Notes: generated by a model from the letters alone, not told the origin. DNA of 6,386 nucleotides from an uncultured Ignavibacteriota bacterium (GCA_903907305.1 CAIVNT010000007.1:1-6386); one strand, 5' to 3'; numbered from the stretch's first letter, positions 1 to 5,754 are shown. Made by a program: numbers and translations.

Positions 1-9
1 CGCAATCCA

Positions 10-99
10 TAATATCATCCTTCGGTGCGTCCCGATTAAACAACAAATCGGGACTTTCTCTCTACGAGCCGTAGGCAGGATGAACAATAATTGCGACAC
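10..99 (-). repeat. REP-like hairpin repeat, degenerate single unit beside the RAYT gene
   Basis: Read on the minus strand this is a diverged copy of the repeat family found at 4976-5871. It has the CATCCTTCGGT edge at 16-26, a perfect 9-bp stem GTCCCGATT/AATCGGGAC (29-37 and 46-54, 8-base loop), and the CAGGATGA edge at 76-83. The edge is followed by AACAATAATTGCGACAC (83-99), which resembles the 17-base spacer of the full pairs. A small extra hairpin CTAC-gagcc-GTAG (62-65/71-74) sits between the central stem and the CAGGATGA edge and looks like an inserted module. There is no plus-oriented partner after the spacer, so this is a half-copy. It ends about 54 bases from the stop codon of the RAYT gene, where REP elements are commonly found relative to such genes. 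Confidence 0.6.
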
Positions 100-152
100 G
101 CGCCGAAGCATTCTAAACTCTTAACCTGACAACATTGCCTTGAAAAGGTGTC

Positions 153-818
153 TTACAAAAGAAAATACCCTTCATTGAAATACGTCCAGGGCCATTGGTT
201 GTACGATGAAACCAGTCCGGCTTTAACGGGATTATCAACAATGTAACGGATAATGCTGTTTAACTCATTACCGTCACGAATGACATGATCGTAACTTTCT
301 TTCTGCCAAAAATGTCCGGTTCTATGCAATACAGTATTCGATCTTCTTGCACTGTGTCGTTTCAAAGATTCCATAATTCTTGATAACACATACGAAGATC
401 TTTGGGGATACGGTTCTACTGTCCGTCCCCCAACATCGATCACAAGATGCACATGATTCGGCATAATGCAATAGCATACTGTTGTATAGCGTATTCCATT
501 TCCCCAATTGATAGCGTCGACTACAATCTGAGCGATCTCAGGGGTAGAAAGATACTTCGGCCCCTCCGAATATTTTTCCAGAAATTCATCGAACCGTTCA
601 AAATACCGCCGATGCAGCATGGCAGGATCGAATTCTTCCCGGTTTGCGTGCGATTCCCCTTTTGCTAACCGCAGCTCAGATTCATATTCTTCTTTCAACG
701 CCGCAATGATGCCTGCCGGCAGCGAACCGAACAACCGAAATGTAATAAAGAATATGGAATCCTTCGGTTGAATATGCGGAAGTTTTCTATGAAAGAATAT
801 TGTGTCATCATCAGCCAT
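153..818 (-). CDS. REP-associated tyrosine transposase (RAYT, IS200-like Y1 transposase family)
   Basis: The 221-residue product is a single-domain HUH nuclease of the Y1 transposase type. RAYT members are known to cut and join single-stranded DNA at REP hairpins. The sequence shows the N-terminal RKLPHIQPKDSIFFITFRL signature (residues 11-29), the metal-binding HUH motif in IMPNHVHLVI (His122 and His124), and the catalytic tyrosine Tyr176 in FWQKESYDHVIRD. It also has the C-terminal helix and tail RYIVDNPVKAGLV...WPWTYFN that is typical of RAYTs. Length is normal for the family and no catalytic residue is missing, so it should be active. The ATG at 818 is chosen because the family signature begins within ten residues of it; no Shine-Dalgarno sequence precedes it. 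The gene is alone on its strand and divergent from the glycosidase. A REP-like repeat lies downstream, with more copies at 4976-5871. Linking this enzyme to those repeats is inference. Confidence 0.92.
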   Translation of the reverse strand: MADDDTIFFHRKLPHIQPKDSIFFITFRLFGSLPAGIIAALKEEYESELRLAKGESHANREEFDPAMLHRRYFERFDEFLEKYSEGPKYLSTPEIAQIVVDAINWGNGIRYTTVCYCIMPNHVHLVIDVGGRTVEPYPQRSSYVLSRIMESLKRHSARRSNTVLHRTGHFWQKESYDHVIRDGNELNSIIRYIVDNPVKAGLVSSYNQWPWTYFNEGYFLL

Positions 819-962
819 AGAAGAAAATACTTAGGCCGGGATAAAGAAGACACTGTCTTCCTCAACGGTCAATTCTTTTATAGCTGTTCTTCCGGATAGT
901 GAATATATTATGAAAGAAATATTCTCTGAACATGAATTGTGCAATCCTTAACCATTCTTCCA
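819..962. other. Divergent intergenic region with a perfect short inverted repeat
   Basis: This gap lies between the divergent RAYT and glycosidase genes and should carry both promoters. The one clear structure is GAAGAC-act-GTCTTC at 846-860, a perfect 6-bp inverted repeat with a 3-base loop. It starts 28 bases upstream of the RAYT start codon and 103 bases before the glycosidase start. It has no T-run, so a terminator is unlikely, and an operator is possible but unproven. The AT-rich stretch 901-911 (TATATTAT) could hold a -10 box for the glycosidase, but I see no convincing -35 partner. Confidence 0.35.
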
Positions 963-2375
963 ATGAAACACTTTCGTTTTGTTTTTTTACTTGTCACCGC
1001 TCTTGCGGCCTGCGATTCCGAACCCGCGATTGCTCCGGCGGCCGCCAGCCAGACATCCTACGATTTCTGGCTGTCGAATGCCGATCAATCCATGAAATTC
1101 CAAAAGCAAACAACCGGACAACCAATTTCGACCACCGGAACTGTTTCCACGATCGAAGTGAACAGCGCGCAGACATTCCAATCCATCGACGGCTTCGGCG
1201 CGGCGCTGACCGGAGGAAGCGCAATGCTCATCCATCAGATGAGCGGTACGGCTCGCGCAACATTGCTGAAAGAATTGTTTGCAACGGACGCAAACAACAT
1301 CGGTATCAGTTATCTGCGCATTAGCATCGGTGCATCAGATCTTGACGACCATGTGTTCTCGTATGACGATCTTGCGACAGGACAGACAGATACGGTGATG
1401 GCGAATTTCACGCTCAATCCGGACCGAACACATCTGATCCCCGTTTTGAAAGAGATCCTTGCGATCGCTCCCGATATCAAGATCCTCGGCTCTCCGTGGT
1501 CCGCACCGCTGTGGATGAAGACGAACGGGAACTCCATCGGCGGCAGTCTGAAGCCGCAGTACTACGCCGCGTATGCAAAGTATTTTGTGAAATATATCCA
1601 GCAGATGAAGACGGAGGGAATCCGCATCGACGCCATTACCGTGCAGAACGAACCGCTCTACGGCGGGAACAATCCGAGCATGGTGATGCAGGCTGCCGAG
1701 CAGGGGCTGTTCATTAAAAACTATCTCGGTCCGCAGTTCACAGCGAACAGCATCGACACAAAGATCATCCTGTATGATCACAATGCGGACAGGACCGATT
1801 ATCCGATCTCCATTCTCAATGATACCGCGGCCAGAAAATTTGTCGACGGTTCCGCATTCCATCTGTACGGCGGAACCATCAATGCGCTCACCGATGTGCA
1901 CAACGCGCATCCCGATAAGAATCTCTATTTTACCGAACAGTGGATTGGTGCACCGGGGAATTTTGCCGCCGATCTGAAATGGCACGTCGGCACGCTTATC
2001 ATTAGCGGCACACGCAACTGGTGCAGAAATGTGATCGAATGGAATCTCGCTTCCGATCCGAATCAGAATCCGCACACACCGGGAGGCTGTACAGAGTGTC
2101 TCGGTGCGCTGACGATCAATGCGGATTCGCTCACACGTAATCCCGCATATTACATCCTGGCTCATGTCGCAAAGTTTGTCCGTCCCGGTTCGTTCCGAAT
2201 AGAATCTTCATCACCCGGTTTGTTGACGAATGTTGCTTTCAGGCGTGCGGATGGAAAGAATGTGATCGTCGTACTGAACGCAGGAACAATAACGCAGGTG
2301 TTCAAAGTGAAGGATGGCTCGAAGGAATTTACCTCGTTCCTTCAAGCCGGCGCAGTCGGGACTTACATTTGGTAG
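963..2375 (+). CDS. Glycoside hydrolase family 30 lipoprotein (GH30, subfamily 3-like)
   Basis: The 470-residue enzyme is a retaining beta-glycosidase with a (beta/alpha)8 barrel and a C-terminal beta domain. The ATG at 963 is preferred to an in-frame GTG at 939 because it directly begins a lipoprotein signal peptide, MKHFRFVFLLVTALAAC, whose lipobox LAAC puts the lipidated cysteine at residue 17. Neither start has a Shine-Dalgarno sequence. The family entry motif SIDGFGAALTGGSA follows the linker, then GSPWSAPLWMKTNG and GGSLKPQYYAAYAKYFV. The acid/base is Glu230 in ITVQNEP and the nucleophile is Glu325 in LYFTEQWIGA. The C-terminal part (GSFRIESSSPGLLTNVAFRR, then VIVVLNAG) matches the usual beta domain. 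GH30_3 members mostly cut beta-1,6-glucan, but other family members act on glucosylceramide or xylans, so the substrate is uncertain. The protein should be periplasmic or at the cell surface. It has no sugar-uptake neighbours and stands alone. Confidence 0.93.
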   Translation: MKHFRFVFLLVTALAACDSEPAIAPAAASQTSYDFWLSNADQSMKFQKQTTGQPISTTGTVSTIEVNSAQTFQSIDGFGAALTGGSAMLIHQMSGTARATLLKELFATDANNIGISYLRISIGASDLDDHVFSYDDLATGQTDTVMANFTLNPDRTHLIPVLKEILAIAPDIKILGSPWSAPLWMKTNGNSIGGSLKPQYYAAYAKYFVKYIQQMKTEGIRIDAITVQNEPLYGGNNPSMVMQAAEQGLFIKNYLGPQFTANSIDTKIILYDHNADRTDYPISILNDTAARKFVDGSAFHLYGGTINALTDVHNAHPDKNLYFTEQWIGAPGNFAADLKWHVGTLIISGTRNWCRNVIEWNLASDPNQNPHTPGGCTECLGALTINADSLTRNPAYYILAHVAKFVRPGSFRIESSSPGLLTNVAFRRADGKNVIVVLNAGTITQVFKVKDGSKEFTSFLQAGAVGTYIW

Positions 2376-2406
2376 AATAGTCATACGTCATAGCCATAGA
2401 ACACGA

Positions 2407-2440
2407 CCGCCTGCACCAAAGGTGTCGCTTTGCGATCGGC
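2407..2440 (+). repeat. Small double-hairpin element, copy 1 (CCGCC/GGCAG outer stem)
   Basis: The outer arms CCGCC (2407-2411) and GGCAG (2438-2442, one mismatch) enclose two adjacent perfect hairpins: CACC-AAA-GGTG (2414-2424) and TCGC-TTT-GCGA (2425-2435). The layout matches the element at 2504-2546 although the stem bases differ. It lies 31 bases after the stop codon of the GH30 gene. It could slow or end transcription, but it lacks the T-run of an intrinsic terminator. It is better explained as a miniature repeat. Confidence 0.5.
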
Positions 2441-2503
2441 AGACAGGGAAAATACGGAAAGAACGGATTCATACGGATGAGAAAATGAAGTCCGGACAGT
2501 TTA

Positions 2504-2546
2504 CCCGCCGTTCCTTTGCCGAAGGGATCACTTTGTGATTGGCGGG
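2504..2546 (+). repeat. Small double-hairpin element, copy 2 (CCCGCC/GGCGGG outer stem)
   Basis: Perfect 6-bp outer arms CCCGCC (2504-2509) and GGCGGG (2541-2546) enclose two inner hairpins: CCTT-tgccg-AAGG (2513-2525) and ATCAC-TTT-GTGAT (2527-2539). The DNA or its transcript can thus fold as a three-way junction. The second inner hairpin keeps the TTT loop of copy 1 and of the cassettes at 5027-5074 and 5829-5848, while its stem sequence differs and still pairs. An 8-bp palindrome GTCCGGAC (2490-2497) lies just before it. Confidence 0.55.
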
Positions 2547-2864
2547 CCCATCTGGACCGGCGTTCGACATGTATTTATAAAAGAGAATTTTTTTCGCGAC
2601 AAGTCCATTTTAAAGCTCCCCATATTAAGCATAGAACAATCCTTGCTTGGCTTACCCCCTCTTTCAAACATTCCCCAATTCCCTGCGGTTTTACCCCAAA
2701 AGTGCCGATACCATTGCATAATGGTCTGAAATTTGTAGATTGAAACAATTGAAAGATTCATGGTCTTCCGGGGATTCATTCGGAGGGCCGACATTGATTG
2801 GGAGTATTTTAGAAGTTTTTATAAATAATTCTTTTGCGTCTTTGCGAGAGAAAATTCTTTCGCT
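2547..2864. other. Gene-free stretch with two hairpins upstream of the antiporter
   Basis: I see no credible gene here. A minus-strand open frame covering 2528-2794 lacks any recognisable motif and overlaps the repeat at 2504-2546. Two structures stand out. ACCATT-gcat-AATGGT at 2710-2725 is a perfect 6-bp inverted repeat. GGTCTTCCG/CGGAGGGCC at 2762-2789 is a 9-bp stem with two G-T (G-U in RNA) pairs and a 10-base loop. Near the end, TTTGCG occurs twice, eight bases apart (2833-2838 and 2841-2846), in a TTTGCGTCTTTGCG string just before the antiporter start. Confidence 0.4.
2798..2825 (+). promoter_or_regulatory. Tentative sigma70-like promoter for the antiporter
   Basis: TTGGGA (2798-2803) and TATAAA (2820-2825) are separated by 16 bases and lie about 40 bases upstream of the antiporter start codon. 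The -35 box is a poor match. If the organism is a Bacteroidota relative, its housekeeping sigma factor may use different boxes. This is a guess from position and sequence only. Confidence 0.25.
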
Positions 2865-4931
2865 ATGCACAATATCCACCAATTCCTTCACGCCATCACG
2901 ATCGTTCTCTGCGTTGCCGCAGTGACGACCGTCCTGTTCCAGCGGCTGCGTCAGCCGGTGGTGATCGGCTATATCTTCGCCGGACTCATCGTCGGTCCGC
3001 ATCTGCCGATTCCGCTTGTGGCGGACCCGGAGACCATCACTATTCTTTCCGAACTCGGTGTGATCCTTCTGATGTTCTCGCTGGGACTTGAATTCAGTCT
3101 AAAGAAGCTAGTGCAGGTCGGATCCACTTCCGCTATTATTGCAGTGCTGGAGACGAGCGTGATGCTCTGGCTGGGATTCATGGCGGGACGTCTCTTCGGC
3201 TGGACGACACTCGAAAGCATCTTCGCCGGTGCCATCATCGCCATCTCCAGCACGACCATTATCGCAAAAGTGTTCGACGAACAAAAAGTGACAGGGAAGA
3301 TCCGCCAGATCGTTGTCGGAATTCTGATCGTGGAGGATCTGATCGGTATCATCTTCATGGCGCTCTTCACCGGCATCGCCTCCGGCAGCGGACTTGCAGC
3401 CGGTCCTCTCGCGATGACGATCGGGAAACTCGTGCTGTTCCTTGCGGGACTCATCGTTATTGGAATGCTTCTCGTGCCGCGCATGATGTTGGCCATTCGA
3501 AAGATCGACAGGAAAGAGACGACCCTTGTTGCTTCCATCGGATTCTGTTTCGCCGTCTCGCTCATCGCCAAAGAGTTTGGATATTCCGTTGCGCTCGGCG
3601 CGTTCCTTGCCGGCTCCCTCATTGCGGAATCGGGCGAGGAGAAAGAAGTGGAACATCTGGTGGAACCGGTCCGTGATATGTTCGCAGCGATCTTCTTCGT
3701 CTCCGTCGGTATGATGATCGATCCGGTGATCGTGCTCCAGTATCTTCCGGCCATTCTCATTCTTACGTCCATCGTCATTCTCGGAAAATTCTTCGGCGTT
3801 TCGGCCGGTTCATTTCTGACAGGAAACAGTATGCGCACATCCGTACAGGTGGGAATGAGTATGACACAGATCGGTGAATTTTCGTTCATCATTGCGGGAC
3901 TCGGATTATCCTTGAAAGCGACGGGAGGGTTCCTCTATCCTATCGCTGTGGCGGTCTCGGCAATAACAACGCTGACAACGCCAATGCTCATCCGCGTGTC
4001 GGGACCGATGGTGAACTTCATCGACCGGAAGCTTCCCAAACCGCTGCAGACGTTCGGTGCTCTCTATGGAAGCTGGATCGAAGAGATGCGTACGAGATCG
4101 GAACAGCGCAAGACCGTCGGACCTGTGCGTCATCTGGTCCGCCGCATGCTGATCGATGCTGCGTTCCTCGCCGCGATCATCATCAGCACATCGCTGGGTA
4201 TGGAGTCGCTCACAGCATATGTCGGTCAACTCACCGGTCTTTCTGAAGGATTGATCCGCGTCGTCGTGATCATTCTCGCCGTTGGTGCATCCGCACCGTT
4301 CGCCCGCGGCATCGTCCGTCTCGGCGAAAAACTCGGTGTCTTCTTCGCGCGCATGGCGCTTCCCGGGATCAAAGAGAAGAGTGTGGACCTTGTCGCCGCA
4401 CCGCGGCGCATGTTCGTAGTAACACTGCAGCTGATCAGTGTGTTGATGGTGGGATTTCCGCTGCTTGTATTGACGCAGCCGTTCATGCCGGGACTCTCAT
4501 CCGCATATATGCTTGTGCTGATGCTGGCGGCTCTCTCCGTAGTATTCTGGAGAAGCGCCGCGGATCTGCATGGACACGTACGTGCCGGGGCGGAAGTAGT
4601 TGTTGCTGCGCTGAAATTTCCATCGCGTGAAAGCGATCTTGAAGGAGACAACGGGAATGCACGGCTGCAGCAGGTGCATCATCTGCTGCCCGGACTCGGC
4701 GACCTTGTTGCAGTCACGATCACCGCGAGATGTTACGTGATCGGTAAATCGTTGGCAACATTGAATTTACGCGGACTTACGGGTGCGACGGTGCTGGCGG
4801 TGATCAGAGAGAAAGACGGGGCGATCTTTCCCGGTGCGAGTGAACCGCTGCAGGAGAATGATGTGCTGGCATTGAGCGGAACGCATGAAGCGGTTGCAGC
4901 CGCAAAAGACCTGCTGGAATCGCAGAATTGA
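2865..4931 (+). CDS. CPA2-family cation:proton antiporter with C-terminal RCK_C (TrkA_C) domain
   Basis: The 688-residue inner-membrane protein exchanges Na+ or K+ for protons, as known for the Kef/NapA-type CPA2 family. Residues 1-380 form the antiporter core. It has the conserved early segments QPVVIGYIFAGLIVGP (30-45) and LLMFSLGLEFSL (68-79), ISSTTIIAKVF (127-137), and the ion-binding acidic pair Glu157-Asp158 in LIVEDLIGI. These are followed by ALGAFLAGSLIAES (243-256), FFVSVGMMID (277-286) and IGEFSFIIAGLGLSL. About four further hydrophobic segments follow (roughly 430-450, 463-482, 517-537, 547-562). A cytosolic RCK_C domain spans about 612-685 (VAVTITARCYVIGKSL...GATVLAVIREKDGAIFPGASEPLQENDVLALSG) and probably binds a regulatory ligand. 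The nucleotide-binding RCK_N domain of KefC is absent. The ATG at 2865 fits the start of the first helix. The ribosome site is weak: GAGAG lies 14 bases upstream. Which cation is carried cannot be read from sequence. Confidence 0.93.
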   Translation: MHNIHQFLHAITIVLCVAAVTTVLFQRLRQPVVIGYIFAGLIVGPHLPIPLVADPETITILSELGVILLMFSLGLEFSLKKLVQVGSTSAIIAVLETSVMLWLGFMAGRLFGWTTLESIFAGAIIAISSTTIIAKVFDEQKVTGKIRQIVVGILIVEDLIGIIFMALFTGIASGSGLAAGPLAMTIGKLVLFLAGLIVIGMLLVPRMMLAIRKIDRKETTLVASIGFCFAVSLIAKEFGYSVALGAFLAGSLIAESGEEKEVEHLVEPVRDMFAAIFFVSVGMMIDPVIVLQYLPAILILTSIVILGKFFGVSAGSFLTGNSMRTSVQVGMSMTQIGEFSFIIAGLGLSLKATGGFLYPIAVAVSAITTLTTPMLIRVSGPMVNFIDRKLPKPLQTFGALYGSWIEEMRTRSEQRKTVGPVRHLVRRMLIDAAFLAAIIISTSLGMESLTAYVGQLTGLSEGLIRVVVIILAVGASAPFARGIVRLGEKLGVFFARMALPGIKEKSVDLVAAPRRMFVVTLQLISVLMVGFPLLVLTQPFMPGLSSAYMLVLMLAALSVVFWRSAADLHGHVRAGAEVVVAALKFPSRESDLEGDNGNARLQQVHHLLPGLGDLVAVTITARCYVIGKSLATLNLRGLTGATVLAVIREKDGAIFPGASEPLQENDVLALSGTHEAVAAAKDLLESQN

Positions 4932-4975
4932 TTGTGCCCCTTCCACAAAAATATTATCTCAACGCTATTTGTCTA

Positions 4976-5086
4976 AACAATGTTGCCGTCGTGGTCATTC
5001 TGAGTCTGAGCAATAGCAAAGACGAACCCGCCCGACAGACGTTAGTCAGGTCCAAAGGACTCCTTCGGAGCGGGGAATCCAGAGCA
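4976..5086 (+). repeat. REP-like repeat, plus-oriented half-copy carrying a nested insertion
   Basis: It starts with AACAATGTTGCCGTCGT (4976-4992), the same length and opening bases as the 17-base spacer of the full pair at 5126-5261. The left, minus-oriented arm is missing. The hairpin unit follows: GGTCATTCTGAGTCT (4993-5007), a loop, then AGACGAA (5020-5026) and GAATCCAGAGCA (5075-5086). Between GACGAA and GAATCC, which are adjacent in the copies ending at 5261 and 5754, lies a 48-base insertion (5027-5074). The central stem is GTCT/AGAC instead of GTCCCGA/TCGGGAC. Confidence 0.65.
5027..5074 (+). mobile_element. 48-base miniature insertion, multi-hairpin, inside a REP-like repeat
   Basis: The insert begins and ends with a perfect inverted repeat, CCCGC (5027-5031) and GCGGG (5070-5074). 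Inside are three hairpins: CCCGAC/GTCAGG (5031-5050, one mismatch; its first base is shared with the outer arm), TCC-AAA-GGA (5051-5059) and CTCC-TTC-GGAG (5060-5070, last base shared with the outer arm). This is the architecture of the free-standing elements at 2407 and 2504. Removing it restores GACGAAGAATCCAGAGCA, the uninterrupted repeat sequence. No target duplication is visible. How it moves is unknown; calling it mobile is inference from the clean junctions. Confidence 0.5.
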
Positions 5087-5125
5087 AGAAGGAAAATCTG
5101 AAACAGGTTTTTCATTTTAAATAAG

Positions 5126-5261
5126 CACTGGATCTTTCGGTCGTCCCGTTGATTAAAAAATATGAGGACTCCCTCAAGATGACCAACAATTTCACAGCTT
5201 TGGTCATTCTGAGTCCCGAAGCACAATTTTTTTAGGATATCGGGACGAAGAATCCAGAGCA
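5126..5261. repeat. REP-like inverted pair (BIME-like doublet), full copy 1
   Basis: The left unit (5126-5184) reads CACTGGATCTTTCGGTCGTC ... GGACTCCCTCAAGATGACC. The right unit (5202-5261) reads GGTCATTCTGAGTCCCGA ... TCGGGACGAAGAATCC, then AGAGCA. The right unit is the reverse complement type of the left, and the central stem GTCCCGA/TCGGGAC (5213-5219 and 5240-5246) is perfect. The spacer between the units is 17 bases, AACAATTTCACAGCTTT. The whole is about 136 bases, with inverted ends CACTGGATC.TTC and GAAGAATCCAGAG. The final A at 5261 is the first base of the only in-frame ATG of the following gene. Confidence 0.75.
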
Positions 5262-5575
5262 TGAACTTCGAAGCAGTAATTCAAAATCATGGCGTATACA
5301 AAAAAATATTTTGTTATATCTTAGCAAGTAAGCGAAACGGGACGATATATATCGGATTCACCAATGATTTAAAACGTAGAATCTCTGAACATAAGCAAAA
5401 ACTCATTCCGGGTTTTACTCAAAAGTACGGTGTCGCGATGCTTGTGTATTTTGAAGAATTCTCTGATCCGCGGTATGGAATTGAAAGAGAAAAATAGCTT
5501 AAAGGATGGCAGCGAAAGAAGAAAATTGCGTTGATCGAATCCGTTAATCCGACATGGGAAGAAATTATTCTTTAG
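5261..5575 (+). pseudogene. Small GIY-YIG nuclease domain protein, interrupted by an in-frame TAG
   Basis: The reading frame encodes a single GIY-YIG domain of the small stand-alone type, normally about 85-105 residues. It shows CYILASKRNGTIYIGFTNDL with the paired YIL and YIG tyrosines, the conserved arginine and EHK in KRRISEHK, and YGIEREK. At codon 79 (5495-5497) TAG stops translation. The same frame continues LKGWQRKKKIALIESVNPTWEEIIL to TAG at 5575, which is the expected C-terminal end. Relatives have EREKQLK or EREKQIK here, so one C-to-T change of CAG explains the stop. TAG is a normal stop in the GH30 and GNAT genes of this window. The ATG at 5261 lies on the edge of a repeat. A better start may be ATG 5289 (MAYTKK...), out of frame by one base at a run of seven A (5300-5306). 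The protein is probably inactive or truncated. Confidence 0.8.
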
Positions 5576-5620
5576 TTTCAGTATGAAGAAACCAGACCAA
5601 TGCTATTTATGTAATGTAAT

Positions 5621-5754
5621 CACTGGATCCTTCAGTCGTCCTTATAGTAAATTTAGAGAGGACTCCTTCAGGATGACCACCGATTCTACGGTAGCGGTCA
5701 TTCTGAGTCCCGACCCCAATTCCTTTCGGACATCGGGACGAAGAATCCAGGGCA
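5621..5754. repeat. REP-like inverted pair (BIME-like doublet), full copy 2
   Basis: The left unit (5621-5678) reads CACTGGATCCTTCAGTCGTC ... GGACTCCTTCAGGATGACC. The spacer (5679-5695) is ACCGATTCTACGGTAGC, again 17 bases. The right unit (5696-5754) reads GGTCATTCTGAGTCCCGA ... TCGGGACGAAGAATCC, then AGGGCA. The central stem GTCCCGA/TCGGGAC lies at 5707-5713 and 5733-5739. It has the same order and orientation as copy 1, so the two copies are direct repeats flanking the GIY-YIG gene. The loop and spacer sequences differ while the arms and lengths are kept. Confidence 0.75.

Noticed and set aside
148..853. Inverted repeat GTGTCTT / AAGACAC around the RAYT gene as transposon ends
   Set aside because: Only 7 bp match, one arm is part of the palindrome at 846-860, and Y1-type enzymes recognise hairpins rather than terminal inverted repeats.
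1335..2165. Minus-strand open frame (276 codons) inside the GH30 gene
   Set aside because: The plus frame carries both catalytic glutamates and all GH30 signatures; the opposite frame has no recognisable motif.
2376..2546. Intrinsic terminator for the GH30 gene
   Set aside because: The hairpins at 2407-2440 and 2504-2546 are not followed by a run of T.
2528..2794. Minus-strand open frame of 88 codons upstream of the antiporter
   Set aside because: It has no motif, overlaps the double-hairpin element at 2504-2546 and the hairpins at 2710 and 2762, and its composition looks random.
2969..3892. Long minus-strand open frame (307 codons) inside the antiporter gene
   Set aside because: The plus frame has clear CPA2 motifs along the same bases; the minus frame is a shadow caused by codon bias.
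5027..5074. tRNA-like cloverleaf
   Set aside because: An outer stem with three hairpins resembles a cloverleaf, but at 48 bases with no anticodon or T-loop consensus it cannot be a tRNA.
4954..5262. Minus-strand open frame of 102 codons across the repeat array
   Set aside because: It is made of repeat sequence. The piece WILRPD recurs in the minus-strand frame at 5642-5824 because both translate the same hairpin arm; no protein family is recognisable.
5495..5497. TAG recoded as an amino acid
   Set aside because: The GH30 gene (stop at 2373-2375) and the GNAT gene (stop at 5901-5903) both end naturally at TAG.
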